A stretch of 64,000 nucleotides of DNA, from NCBI RefSeq assembly GCF_947179515.1, contig NC_067480.1:8923501-8987500 (forward strand), in the 5' to 3' direction. Shown piece by piece: positions 45,556-58,712 of this stretch. The notes below the pieces were generated by a model, which saw only the letters and a program-made list of their open reading frames with translations, had not been told where the DNA came from and ran no database searches. A program made the translations under genes and the position numbers. Source of the DNA: Apodemus sylvaticus. Lineage: Eukaryota > Chordata > Mammalia > Rodentia > Muridae. How positions within the stretch are numbered: position 1 is the stretch's first letter; every line of letters begins with the position of its first letter.

Positions 45556-48500
45556 TCAGTAAGTATTCACATCTCTCCACCAAACCACCCACAACTAACC
45601 CAGGCCTTCTCCGTGCCTGGTGTGCCACAGCTCCCCCAAGTGGCAGTATTGGTTTGGGGGTTTTTTGGTTTTTTTGTTTTTTGTTTTTTTTTTTGAACGA
45701 GGAGCATACTCAAAGACTATGGGCACAGAAACAATTCTTACAGTAAGCATGTTCCCAATCTGCTCCTCATCTGCTAATGGAAACCTTCTGGTTTTTCTCA
45801 GTTGTCTGTTCCAACGTTTCTGTTTTCTGAGCCAAAGAGTGAGGATAGTTCTGAGAATTGAGTATTACAGAAGGGGCAGACCTAGGGGAAGCGTGGAGGG
45901 GAAGATTTGCCTAGAAACGGGTCTAGTAACAGTTTTATTCCTGTTACTTTCTAAAAGAGAGAAAAGGATTGGATAGCCACAGAATGAAGAAGACAGAAAC
46001 GTGAGAAGAACTCAGCAGCCTCCATGGACTGGGGTGGACTGGGATGTAACCTTGTCACTCTGGAGGTGGCTGGGATGACAAAGGTCAGAGTCTAATGTTT
46101 TTAATGCCCCCAACTTAAGTCTCTCTCTCTCTTTCCTTCTTTCTCCAACCCTCCCTTCGGAGAGACTCTAAGGGGAATCCTCTTCCAAAGGCGTTTCTCT
46201 TCTACACCATCTGGCTCTCAGTCAACCCACAGCAAATGGAGGAGTACATGAAGGATTAAGTGTGAGAGACTGTCTGGGACATGGGTGATATCTGGCTTGC
46301 GTGACTGGACAGGGGTATATGTTTGATGAAAATGCAAAGCCACTGGCTTACAGAAGCTGTTGCAGGTCCATCTTAGAAACGGTCTGAGCTGCCCTAAAGC
46401 TGGTGACTTCTGTAAGCCAGTCAGAATCACTGGAGACGGATAGGCTGGGCTTCACCTGAAACCCTATGGGGAAATAGCAAAACAAAACAAAATAACAACA
46501 AAAAAACCCAGAAAAACAAGAAAACAAAAAGCCTGGGCCTAGGGGTACTGCCCCTTCCCCCCACGAGGCAGCAGAAATGAACTTTATTAGCAACTCCAGC
46601 TCTGAAGACTGCGGTCCAGCGGCTCTTTCCTTCCTCAAATGTGCAATACAAATTAATTTGCCAAAACATCCAAGAGTCATCTTTGCACTAAATGATGCAT
46701 GATTACAAAAACACACTTGCTGGCTATTTCTGGCCTCACCACATTCATTACCATGATTTGCTAAACATTTATGAGCTCATCACTATTTGGGGGTAGCAAC
46801 GGCTTGACAGAAGCCAGGGGGACCCTCAAGCATACTGCGATGCCCCTTCTGGGAGGCAGAGCTTCAGATTTATCTGTTGCTATTCCCAGGCAAACTATTA
46901 GGCTGTGCTCCAAAGGGCTGGGAAAGCAGGCCTCCCTATGCCGCTACTGGTCGTCGGCTCCACAAGTATTTCATGTCTTGTGTAATAAAGTTTTTTTTTT
47001 TTTACAAAGTAAGAGTAGAACAAAAAAAATAATAGCTGGATATGAAAAATACAAAAAAGGAATCAATTAGAAGGGAGATAGTTGGAGAAAACACACATTA
47101 GTCACAGTCTGTAAAGCATTGATGACTTTTAGGTGTCTTTCTTTCCAGCAAATGGGAGAGAGACACCCGTGCCCAGCCCACGGTGAAGGATGTCTTTAGA
47201 GTGAGGGGAAGCAGTTTTCCTTGACTTCGAGACGCCCTTCATCTCACAAAACTCTGAGGCTGCTTGCCTTATTCGAATTGATTAAGTCCTGAAAGGAGCT
47301 GGGCTTGTCCTTGTCTGGTGTGTAGCCAGAAATTCTCAAGAAAGTCGCTGTGTCTCTGCCAGACCCAGGCTGTAAGGTCTGAGCAGGGTCAGAGGTTCCT
47401 CCTGGCGTAAACATCTTAGGCTCCTGTTTATAGAAGGGCCAAGACGTCATCCTGTGCCTGCCTGCACTCTCTGCCACTTTCTGAAGTGAAATGGCAGAGC
47501 TGGCTTTTCCTTAGAGGTCATAGAAGCCCCACTGTAACTAAACAGTACAACATCCAAGTTGGCTCTGCCTCCAGTAAGACGGACTGCTAGTCAAGGTCTT
47601 TGTTTCCATCTTTAAGTCACTGGATCCTTTTTCTTTCCTTCTGTAAATGCAAAGAAGGAAAAAATCCCTACAAGGCAGAACACGAAAGACACTGAGGAAA
47701 AGTCAATAAGACAATTTGCGCTTCAAGGGACCAGCAGGTGATTTCCGCCTTGATCTCCCGTATCCGAATCCTTACTCTGCGTCTGATTTATCAATTCTGA
47801 AGACGAACCTCTGTATTGAACTTTTTGATTATAACCTGTTTGTTGGCGGAGGGCACAGGCTTTTAATTATCTCCATGAAGAATGTCGTTATTGGATTTCA
47901 AAAAAACAAAGGTGTTTCTATACCCAGGGTGAGGGGCATATAGAAGCCTGTATTAATTCATAGGAAAGACAAGAACTTTTTTGTAACTCCCTTGCACCTG
48001 TGAGCCAGTGAGCCCATTGGAAGGCCCAGAGAAAAGAAGCTTTGCACGCTGAGTCTCTCTGGCATGGCGCCAAAACATCAGGGCGATGTGGTCAAGTGAT
48101 TTAAAGGTGAAATCAATTATCTGCATGCCTACGTGGCCTGGTGCCAAATAGCCAACTCGGTAAGTGCTTAAATGCTTGAAGCTTGGCAATCGCCTAGTGT
48201 CTGGGTAGCTTTAAATAAACTGCCACTTCCTTTGTATTAAACCCTGCCCCCTCCTGTCCTTCTAGGGATTTTTTTTTTCCTTCGAAAAATTTTATGTCAT
48301 CAAAAAGAGAAAACATTGCTTCCCTAATTTTCCTCATAGGTCCTTGATTACAAGCAGAGCATCTTACTGGTTGAAATGCAAGAGCAGTGCAATTACATAG
48401 GAGAGGATTTCCTGAGGAAAGTGGAGGCTGCTCAGTCAGAGCTATGCTCCATGTCAGCGACTACAACTCTGAAACTCAACTCTACGAGACACGGAAACAA

Positions 48501-50180
48501 AGTCTTGCATGCAAGGCTCTAATAGAGTCCATCAAGGAGAGATCGCTGCCAATCATGATAAGCATGGGAAACAGAAACTTTTAGAAACTCAGGACAATAA
48601 AGGGGTCAGAGTGGACCCTGCCCCCACAAAGAAAACCTGTCTATGGAAGTGAAAGAGATGGTGGCAGAAGGCTTTCCACCCTCTGTAACTTCCGCTGCAG
48701 TACTCCGCATCTACTTGCTATCTTACTATGAGCAAGGCCTAGGGAGGGCAGGCCACTGGTAAGGTTTCGAGGAAAGCCGGAGATGATGGGTTGCGGAAAG
48801 CAATCACTTCCCAGAAAAGCTAAGTTTATCCATAAAACAAGACCAAGTACAACCACTCCAGGAGTGGCTACTCTTTCCTGTGTTGCCCTTGATCCTGCCT
48901 CCCATGGGGCAGGAGAATAGGGTAAACTGAGGACCTGGAGCCCTTATAGCAGTGCGGAAAAATCCATATATGAAATAAACAGCTCTGTAGAGATGAAGGC
49001 TGGAAACTCCCGTGCATATGGAGGTTAAGTCCTTGGTGCAGAGGCTCTTCAAAGTGTCCCAGAAGGTCACCTGCCACTCGAGACAATGCTAAAGCATGTT
49101 CCTGGGTAGATATTAAGATGTTGATGAGATGGGCTATGCATGAAGTCGTATGTAGGACTACATCATGCACCACTCAGAACACAGGAGGAAGGCTACGTCA
49201 TGCAAATGACAGAGAAGCTTTCTGTAGCACTGCCTCTGAGCGTGCTTCTGCCCTCGGAAATGCATCCTTTTCAAGACAAAAGTCCCTCCTTCGGTTATCA
49301 CTACCCATGCGTTTCTGTCCAATTCCTTGTTCCAAGACTCAGGACAGGACAATGGAATCACTGTGGGCATGTCCTCTGCACTCTCCACCAAGGTCATTGA
49401 CCTTGTCCCTGCTCCACAGCCCAGAAGGAGCTAACATCAGTCAGACCCAGGGTAGCCATTTCCTGGAACTGTTGACTTAGATGGAATCCAGTTTTCCCAA
49501 GAGCAAAGTTACATCATAATAACTTCTCTTATAATGAACTGGGAAAACCTACATGACGGCTGCTGATGATCTGGAACCTGTGAGTTCTCTGGAATCATCA
49601 AAAGATTGACTAAACAGCGTGAGGCTGAGGTTGCAGTCTACATCTCCTGCAATCTGACAAACAAGGTAGAAAGAGTTAAGTGCGGCTGCCTGGCATCTTA
49701 GATGCAGGACATGAGGCTCACAGGCGAGGGCTCCCTGGAGGTAAGGTAAGCAAGCAGAAAATAACGTAAGGTCGGGACTCCATCCTGCCTGTGTGCAGCC
49801 TGTGTCCTTTCCGTTTCTTCACAGTGACGCCTAACCTTTAACTGTGAAGTAAGTGATAGGGTCCTACTCATAGGGTCTTTTCTGATTAGATCCTGCTTCA
49901 ACTGGTGTCAAGCTAGTTTTATCAGTCCAGCCTGAAATTCAAAGACTCCTGTGCTCAGCTCTCTTGTCTGGGACTGGCAGGGAAATGGCATATTCTTGCC
50001 CTCTGGAATTCCCAGCACCAGTTTTCTATTTAGATGACCCTGGTCTCCACTTAGACCTCAGTGGGAGCAGAAGCATTGCAAGCAGAATGCAAATCCTTCT
50101 CCTAGTAAAGACTGCCCTTCATTAGAGAGCAAAACAATTTTCAATATTATTATAACAGGTGGGAGTTTAGTTAGAAAAAC
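45556..50180. other. Low-repeat noncoding interval
   Basis: No gene or clear dispersed repeat was recognised. T-rich (45657-45693) and A-rich (46470-46530) patches occur. The stretch 47690-48230 retains several CpG-containing motifs and reads like unique conserved DNA, which cannot be tested here. Confidence 0.45.
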
Positions 50181-50182
50181 AG

Positions 50183-50268
50183 CGTGTGTGTGTGTGTGTG
50201 TGTGTGTGTCTGTGTGTGTGTGTGTCTGTGTGTGTGTGTGTGTGTGTCTGTGTGTGTGTGTGTGTCTC

Positions 50269-50293
<25 letters not shown>
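50183..50293 (+). repeat. (TG)n microsatellite with TCTG interruptions
   Basis: About 110 bp of TG broken at intervals by single TC units. Confidence 0.97.
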
Positions 50294-50299
<6 letters not shown>

Positions 50300-50489
50300 A
50301 ACATTTCCTGGGCATTCTGTGTGTCAGTCACTGATTGCCCAATGCTGACTAGAACTGGTTTTCTGTCCCTGGACTTTAACAATGAGTGAGAGGAAAAATA
50401 CACAAAGCAAATGAATGATTATAAATAATATAATTCAATTTCACATGCACCTCAAAAACAGCATCAATTATCAATAATCATGGTGCTAG

Positions 50490-50672
50490 TGTGCTGGAGA
50501 GATGGCTCAGTGGTTAAGAGCACTGACTGCACTTCCTGAGGTCCTGAGTTCAAATCCCAGCAACTACATAGTGGCTCACAACCATCCATAATGAGGTCAG
50601 ATGCCCTCTTCTGGGTGTCTGAAGACAGCTACAGTGTACTTACATATAATAAATAAATAAATCTTAAAAAAA
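50490..50672 (+). repeat. B2 SINE with 17-bp target duplication
   Basis: A complete and well conserved B2: 'tgtgctggagagatggctcag', 'ggtcctgagttcaaatccc', 'agcaactacatagtggctc', 'gaagacagctacagtgtact', then the (AAAT)n/poly(A) tail. Both flanks carry AATAATCATGGTGCTAG (50473-50489 and 50673-50689), a perfect 17-bp duplication. This is among the youngest insertions in the window. Confidence 0.95.
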
Positions 50673-50689
50673 AATAATCATGGTGCTAG

Positions 50690-53200
50690 AAATGGAATAT
50701 TAATAAAAATATAAATGATTAGAAAATTTTTCAAAATTCTATTGTTGAACAATCAATTTGCTCATTAAAAAACACCACTAAAAGTAAAAACATAGTTGAG
50801 TAAAGCACGTTTTTACTATGGGTTTAATGTAGGTGCCTGAAAAGCATTGGGAGGGAGTTAGGTAACACTTTACGGTTACCAGCTTCCTACTGTAATTATT
50901 GTTCTGTTCTCGGCTGTGTATGGAAACACCAAGTAAATGAAATCTTCCATGGCCAAAAGGAGGCTGAAATGTAAGTGACAGCAGACGAGCAAAGAAAACC
51001 ACACCGTGCTATGCAAGAGTCAAGCAGAAATCTCGAGATACATTGTCCCTTGCCTCAGCGTGCATCATCTACCTGCTAGATCTCTGCAGCACACTGAGAT
51101 CGACAGGTGCGCTGGCTCGAGGCTGGCGCAAGGCTTCCGTGATAAGACAATGCTTGGCTTCCTCATCAAGCAGCTCAGAAAAGCCGCATTTGTGAAACTG
51201 GGCACACAGCACACAACTCCAAGCTGAAACCCACTGGCGGATCCTAATGGTGCCTATTTGGGATTTCACCTTCACCTCCTCTAGAGATGGGCTGTGGAGC
51301 TAGGAACAGAAGTTAAAGCCGTGATCCGCTTGTCTTGGATTTCCCTCTCCCCTTTCCACGATGATTAGGTACCATGGTTTAGGAGAGCTGATGAGTCTTC
51401 CTCTAGCCCCAGGAACAGACAAGTGTCTTTATTCTGGGCCGGTGTGAATACACCTTCCCCATCTGTCCTTATCACTCAAGGCAAGGCCTGATGTACAGCA
51501 TGCACAACATCGCACTCTATTAAATGGCTCTGTGGAAGCAGTGCAGAGAATTCTTGGAATTCTTGGGGCTTAGGGGATGGGGTATACTACCTTATAAGAA
51601 GTAATGTGATAATATAACTAACAAACAAACAAAAACTTAAGGGGGTGGGAGCTGTATTCAGTCTCCATATAACATCTGATGTGCCCTGTGCATTCAAAAA
51701 GTAAAGTAAGGTCTGAAGCAGGGTTGGCAGAATTATGAATGCAACAAAATACTTATCCCCAAATACGTATTTTAACAAGAGAAAGCTTTAAATATTATTT
51801 TAGGCTAAAATGTAAATATATAAAATGGAACAGATAAAAGAATGTGGTCACTTAGAAAGAACACAAGTAACTCATATCTGTAGGTGCAAGGACCAAGAAA
51901 ACACCTAAAGAAGGTTTCATTAGTTGATATATTTCATTTGAGCATGGGGTCAGTGCAATTTCAACAGCTAAAAAGTGCAGGTAAGACATACACTTATCCT
52001 GGTCAAGAAGGATAGAATTGAAGTTCATCCACCTCTCGGTCCCACAGTAGCAGACGAGAAAAACAAGAAGGCGTCCTTTAAATTACTTAGAAAAAAACAG
52101 AGGACAAAGCAAGCATTTCATTGGCTTTTTACCTGCCTAGCTCCAAAGCTGTGTTCAAGCCCCAACACAGAAGCAAAAGAGGGCAGGGAGGAGGGGATGG
52201 AGAGAAGAGGAAGAGAGGGAGGAGGGGGAAACAAGAAGAATTGTTATTTAAGAAAAAGAAAGCACACAGACTCAGCACACATCATCTGAAGCATTTAGGG
52301 AAACAGCGCCAAAGGCTCAGAATTTGCCTTGGAAAGCGAAGCCCATGGAGGAGAACAGTGTTCTAAGAGAAGGAAAAGGGAGGGCACTACTGGGCAGAGT
52401 GTCAACACGCTGTGCTGTCACTTGTCCCAGAGTCACTGTGGAAAAGACACTCAGGTAACAGAAATGAACCTGTGAGTTGGCCAGGAGCCTACGGTTGGAG
52501 AGAGCAGGGGTGAGAAACTGCTGAGAGAGCAGAAATGGGGTTAGCAGAGCTGTGGAGGGTGGAGCAGAGACATCTCAGCCGCTGGGAATTTCAGATCTAG
52601 AGAAATATAACCACCTGTCTTCTCAACAGTGGTCCTACCATTGCCCTCCTTTCTTAGCTTCCAACGCCTCGGGAGTGAAGCTCCACACTGGAAAGCAATC
52701 ACATACACAGTGGGGTAGGGTTTAAGTGTTCTCTTGTGCTTTTCTGTACCATTTTACACTTTTATGTAATGGATTCAAATGGAAGGTAAGCTTACTCTTG
52801 GGTTCTAACCACAATGGGACAAGGTCATCGGCATGGTGAGCTCTCCCAGGTAACAATTGTCTTCCTATCCTTTCCTACCTCCAACCTCTCCTCAAAGCTT
52901 CCACAACCCTCACCAACCTCATTACTCCCTGAGATAACCATTCCCATCTCCCATGAAGCACATCTCTTGGCATCAAATGATCATACTTCCAACTTAAAGT
53001 CTTACGTTTTTGGATTTTTGCAACACTGAACAACACCTGCATCATATAAAGAAAGGAGAATCCAAGAAACTAAAGGCACCATCATAGTGTCCCTGCCAGG
53101 CATATTGATAATCATTCCATGTTTCATAAAATCTCAGCAAGTTAAACATGGCTGTTTTTATTTTATCTGTATACTGCTAGATTGTATAACACTAGTATTA
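50690..53200. other. Mostly unique noncoding sequence with a purine tract
   Basis: No gene was recognised. A G/A-rich tract at about 52180-52250 ('gggaggaggggatggagag') contains several GGG runs. Confidence 0.5.
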
Positions 53201-53214
53201 AAAATGGTGGCTAG

Positions 53215-53386
53215 TGCCAGGCAGTGGTGGTACACGCCTTTAATCACAGCACTTGGGAGGCAGAGGCAGGTGAATTTCTGAGTTTGAGGCCAGCCTGGTC
53301 TACAGAGTGACCAGGACAGCCAGGGCTATACAGAGAAACCCTGTCTTGAAAAACCAAAAACCAAAAACCAAAAAAAAAAAAAAAAA
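53215..53386 (+). repeat. B1 SINE
   Basis: A full-length B1: 'tgccaggcagtggtggtaca', 'cgcctttaatcacagcactt', 'gggaggcagaggcaggtgaa', 'gaggccagcctggtctacag', 'aggacagccagggctataca', 'gagaaaccctgtcttgaaaa'. It ends in a (CCAAAAA)n then poly(A) tail. A near-exact short duplication (GGTGGCTAG before, GTTGGCTAG after) flanks it. Confidence 0.95.
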
Positions 53387-53399
53387 GTTGGCTAGAGAA

Positions 53400-54965
53400 G
53401 GAAATGGGGATAAAATCAAATCTGATCCAGCACTGGAAAATGAATGGAAAACAGAAGAGAGGGGTGAATGTTAAAGCCAGCATAGCTTCCATGACTCTTG
53501 GAAATTAGAAGCTGGTTCCCAAGGCATAATCTGAATAAGAAGCATTTCGTACTCAAGTGTATGATGGGGACCGGCCAAGCAGTTTCAAGAGAGTCCTTAG
53601 TGGTTAGTTTTTGCATGTGATGGGAGGGTACTCACCTGCAGTAGTAGTCGAGAATAGCTGAAGAAGCAACAATTATAGCTGTGTAAATGTGTCAGTGCCT
53701 CAGCTGTGGTAACCAGAGTTGTCAAGACATGAGAATTAGCAACGTGATTCGAGCAAAGCAGATGCAGGTGTTCATCGGTAATCCCACCAAAGTAGTCCTA
53801 AATCAGTATTTTTTTGTTATCATTATATATTTGTTAGCCTATTTTATTCTATGAACTGTTAATTAAATTCTTTTGTAGATTCCTCATATGACATCATGCC
53901 AAACATTATCATTCAACAATTATTCTCAGTAATAAGATGGTGAGAAGATACTGATGAATGGGTGATGAGGACCAGCCTTGGCTTGGAGATGGGGAGATGG
54001 GTCCTGAGGACATGGGGATTTGGGAGCAATGAAAGAAATGACTTGAAGTTAATTATGGGAACCAAGCTGGCTCTTCAGACAACTGTGTAGACAGCTCTGA
54101 TCTTGTAGACCAAAGCCCAGTCTTTTATTTACATATCAATTCAATTGTTTATCCAGGTTCCCTTTTGATTATCTCTCAACATTTTATGATGAATAAAATC
54201 AGCATTTTATGATGTGAGCACCCTGAATCTTAGAAAGAGACAGTAAGTACTTCTAACCAGAAGTTCTTTTAACTTAGCAAGTGAACTCTGAGATCTGCCT
54301 CCTTTTGTATCTTTCTGATAAGCTGGCTCAACAGTGCAGCTGACTTCATTCTTTTAGGCCTGTGAAGCTTCTAATACAATTCATACTGCATACTTATATT
54401 TTGCACAGTCGAGGAATTATGTATTTTTGAACAAGTTTTCAGAGTTCTTTCCCACAGCCTTAAGGGGTATCTTGAAGGTCACAGTATTTACCATTTTGCT
54501 GAGGACACTAGAAACACCCTCAATTTTCAGACTTGTGCTGTTTCTAATTATCATGGAGTCATTAACCTTGGCAGAAAGAATATTGCTCAAAGGAGGAACA
54601 TAAGGTAAATTATGTATATTTTTATATGAACAAGCCTCAGGCCTAGCAACCATAAACACTTGTCTGTCTGACTAATTCTGCTCCAGAAGTGGGAATTGTG
54701 TCTCATAGTCCCTTCTGTATGCAGGAGTTGGCAAATGGGCCAAGACAAGTTTTTCACTGCTTTTTCTCACATGAATGAGAGACAAGCAAGGAGGAGTACA
54801 AACTAAGCAATTTTATCCAGGAAGCTAATTCAATTTCCTTTGTAAGTGTTAATTTCACAAGTAATTCCAGAAATACTCTTCTCATACCAAATCCAATAAT
54901 AGCAAAAGTCTCTATCATAATGCTTAAGTGATGATCCTTCTACAACTTGTCTGTGTCTTACACAT
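53400..54965. other. Unique noncoding sequence
   Basis: No gene was recognised. A short direct repeat ('cattttatgatg') occurs twice at about 54180-54215. Confidence 0.5.
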
Positions 54966-54969
54966 AGAA

Positions 54970-54982
54970 ACACACACACAGA

Positions 54983-55012
<30 letters not shown>
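54970..55012 (+). repeat. (CA)n microsatellite
   Basis: 'cacacacacagagacacacac' then about 14 more CA units. Confidence 0.95.
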
Positions 55013-55015
<3 letters not shown>

Positions 55016-55027
55016 TGATTGATAGCA

Positions 55028-55115
55028 TATTTTTTTTTTCTTTTCCAGTGGTGAAAATATTGACTCCAGGTTCTGTGTTCTAGGCAAGCATTCTACCAGT
55101 AAGGCATCATGTGTT
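55028..55115 (-). repeat. ID-like SINE, minus strand
   Basis: After a T-rich start (the tail in reverse), 'aatattgactccaggttctg', 'tgttctaggcaagcattcta' and 'ccagtaaggcatcatg' follow the reversed order of the ID/B4-type tRNA-derived head ('...ctaggcaagcgctctaccactgagc'). It is diverged. Confidence 0.55.
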
Positions 55116-55119
55116 TTCT

Positions 55120-57485
55120 TAATATTAAGAAAGACATATGTCTTTAAAATAGAATAAAGAATACTTATCTAGTCACTCCTTGTTTACACCTACCAACTAT
55201 TTGTATCAGGGTAATATTAGCTACTTTAAGAAGTAATTGCCAACGTAGTATACCTATAACAGTAGACTTTTATGATTTACTCATGCTTAGTTCATTGAGG
55301 CTGATAGGCAAACAGTGTCCTCCTTCAGACCCCTGTAATGCTTCCACACTGTTATTGATAATACGCAGTCTGATGACTGTGTCCAGCAGATCACAAAGGA
55401 GGCTTCCCCAGATTTTGATGGAGAAAAGAATTTCCCTGGGCTTGGAAGTGATCCAAGTGAAAGGAGGATCTGACTTAGCTTTGTCTTTAATTCTATTCTA
55501 TAGGCTACACAGTAGGTAGCTGTTTTAGTGGAGGAAAGCTGGAAGGGTGTAGCTTTGTATACAATGTCCTAAAAGAATACATTCACCATTATCAAAATGA
55601 ATCAGATAGGAGACTTCAGCAATGGGGCAGAAGTAGCCATCAATCACGAGTGGGATGTGCGCCATACAGATCCCAACATGTGACATCATCAGTTTACGAA
55701 CAACATATACACCTGTTCTCTCCCACACCCTCCCTGACTCCAGGGGACCCTTGAGCACATTCATTCGTGGAAGTAGAAAGTACAGGCTGAAAAAGATTAG
55801 AGTCTGGAACATGGAGAAGGACTGTGCACATGTTGACTGCTGTGTGAGCTGCCTTTGAAGTTTACATTGCACCATGATCTAAAAGGCAAAAATCCCAAAG
55901 GTCTTGGCCAGGTAAGACCAGGAGAACAAACCAAAGGTTCTTCCTAATTTGTCCAGTTTCATCATGAAATTTGTTCTGGACTTCCAATTTCTTGGTATTT
56001 TTGGAAACAGAGTAAGAGTTGGGAGAAGAGACACAATTTGGCTCGCAGCAGGGTGAGCAATATGACAGAGCCATAACCACATGGAAGACACACATGCTGG
56101 CTTGCTATCCCGGACGGCTGCCTATGGCTGTTGACCTCTGAGTCCTGTGAAGATGGACGAAAATAATTCGCCTCCACAACAACCTACCAGACCTGAATTT
56201 CCAAAGAAGTAAGGACAGTACTGGTGATCGCCTGAATTTAATGAGCATGCCGTGTGTGCCTGCATTAGTCCTCCATGTTGATCTAACATGCCTTTTAGTG
56301 AGTTGTTCATTTTAACTGCTTAGAACAGGTCATTCAGAGAGTCAGTAGTCAGTAGGTGTCGTTGAACGCCACCAGTTCCTAAATAAACAAAAATTAAAGT
56401 TTATCCAGAGAGGGGGTTTGTTCAGTGCTCATATTTTAATTCCATATGGGGATGGCAAGTATGTGTGCAGGGTGTGTGTGTGTATGTGTGTGTGTGTGTA
56501 TGTAAAATTATTTCAAGCAATTATTGAAATAAACTAAATGAAGACATTTTATCACAATAGAATATATAACTCTGCAAAGTAGAAGCTGTTGTATCACTGT
56601 GAAGCCAGGTGTTGGTTGATGTCAGCATTATACTTCAAAGCCAGCTGTTCTTCCCCAGTAACTGTGCCATGAAATAGGCATGAAAGATACAAGTAAGGCA
56701 AGCTGGAGCGAGCGCTATTACCTGTAATGAGAAGCCAGGGTAGAATACGCTCGGGTAGGGAAAGCGATCCAAAACAATAGCACAGTGGAGCCAAATTGAC
56801 TCGGGTGCGGGTGATTGACAGTCTCTAGTTATCACAGATTGCTGCAAAGGACTGCAGCAAAACTCAGCGCTATTTAGAGCTCCTCTTTTCTATGAAAAGT
56901 AAGTCCAACAGAGAAACTACCTGCAAGCTATTTGTTTCTTTGAGAGTAACTTGCAACAGTTAGGCAGTGCCAAGCCCTAAAATCAAACAAATAAACACCC
57001 TAATAGATGTGCCAGTGACTTAGGTATAGACCTTGTTCTTTTATTTGACCTGCAAAAACTGATAAGAAAACTCCCTTGGAATCTCAAATCTCTTCCTGGG
57101 AATTGACCAGGTTGTCTTGTAAGAACTGACTATTCTAGGAAATGCAGTAAACAATCCGCAGCTTCTCCTCGGCAGTCCAGAAAAACTCCAAAGATGCCAG
57201 AAACTCAGGTTCCTACAAACAAAACTCGTTGGAAATCCCACCCTCAGAATTACATCTCATACAGGAGAGTGATTATGCAGGTCCCAGGGAGAGAAGCCAT
57301 GTCTTCCGCCGTGCACACACGGGGGTATGGAAGGCTGTCGACCACCTGCTCTGTAAGCCACACTTACAGCATGAATTACAGGAGAGTATTCTCTCCACAA
57401 CGTGACAGGCATGACAATGGAAGAAATGGGCTTCTCAGCATTCGCTCTTGTAGCAAACGTAGGTCACACAAGATATGATACACCC
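55120..57485. other. Mostly unique noncoding sequence
   Basis: No gene was recognised. A TG-rich run lies at about 56468-56503. Confidence 0.5.
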
Positions 57486-57502
57486 TAAGAAGCATCTTTC
57501 TA

Positions 57503-57823
57503 AGCCCCATGGGAAGAAAAATGATTTTGGCCACCCAGACGCCCCAGGACTCCCAAGGACTAAACCATCAACCCAGGGGTACAAAAGGTTCCAGCCAAAA
57601 ATGTGGCAGAGGAATGCCTTGTTGGGCATCAGTGGGGAGAGTGGTCCTTGGTCAGGTGAAGGCTCAATAGATGCCCCAACAAAGGGAAATCAAGGGGGGT
57701 GGGAGTGGGTCTGGTGGAGGCAGGGCATGGGAGGAGGGGTTGGGGTCTTTGGGGAGGGGGGAAATCGGGAAAGGTTTTACCATTGGAAATGGAAATGAAG
57801 ATGATATTCAATAATAAAAAAAA
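57503..57823 (+). mobile_element. Truncated L1 3' UTR with 16-bp target duplication
   Basis: It contains 'acgccccaggactcccaagg', 'actaaaccatcaacccagggg', 'gaatgccttgttgggcatcag', 'gtggtccttggtcaggtgaa', the G-rich polypurine tract at 57690-57770 and a short A-rich tail. This order is that of a murine L1 3' UTR. Both flanks carry AAGAAGCATCTTTCTA (57487-57502 and 57824-57839). The copy is strongly 5' truncated. Confidence 0.88.
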
Positions 57824-58095
57824 AAGAAGCATCTTTCTACATACTTCTCTGTGTAGGTGGCAATGTGCTGTGCTCTCAGGCACGAACAAATGAACACGAA
57901 TGCTTTACCCCAGTCTCTCCCACATAATACACAGTGTACTTTTTATCTCTAGCGTTCAACAATACATTGTTCATTCACAGTTAGTACGCAAGATGTTTTA
58001 TGACATTTTTTCTTCATGTGCACTTATACTTTGCCCATAGCCACACCCTCCATCTCCCTTACCCCCCCCCCACCTCATGTCTGTCTGATCCTCTT

Positions 58096-58396
58096 TTTTT
58101 TTTTTATACTTCCATATTGCTGTCTGTTATTGAAGGAAATCAGAACAGGAACTAAAGCAGGGCAGGAACCTGTAGGCAGGAGCTGATGCAGAAGCCATGG
58201 GGATGCTTGTTCAGCATGCTTGTTTATTTATTTACTTATTTATTTACTTATTTATTTATTTATTTTATATGAGTACACTGTAGCTATCTTCAGACACACC
58301 AGAAAGAGGGCATCAGATCCCATTACAGATGATTGTGAGCCACCATGTGGTTGCTGGGAATTGAACTCAGCAGCTCTGGAAGAGCAGTCAGTGCTC
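58096..58396 (-). mobile_element. Composite retroposon: truncated B2 plus an LTR-derived 3' part and poly(A)
   Basis: On the minus strand it reads, from 58396: a B2 lacking about its first 25 bases, then a long (AAAT)n stretch (58222-58265 in reverse). Then follows a non-B2 segment ('ccccatggcttctgcatcag', 'ctcctgcctacaggttcctg'), which resembles a rodent LTR end, then poly(A) (reversed T run 58096-58106). The whole unit is flanked by TCTGATCCTCTT (58084-58095 and 58397-58408). That places both parts in one retroposition event. Confidence 0.72.
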
Positions 58397-58712
58397 TCTG
58401 ATCCTCTTCCTCCTACAAATAGTCTCTCCTCTGGCCTCCATGCCATGCATATTAATTCTATACATAAGAGAAAATATATATGTCTGTCTTAATGTCTCCT
58501 TTTCTCAACTGTACCCCTTCAGTCACCTTCTTCCCTGAAGGAGGGCTCAATCTTCTATTTTTCCATTTGATATAAATACAGCATATGAAAGAAGGTATGT
58601 GATGTCTGCCTTTATGACTTTGGTTTGTTTCATTTAATTATTCACTTAATCACTCTGATTATTTTCATCCATTTTCTTGGAAATGTATTATTTTATTGCT
58701 TTAGACTTCAAC

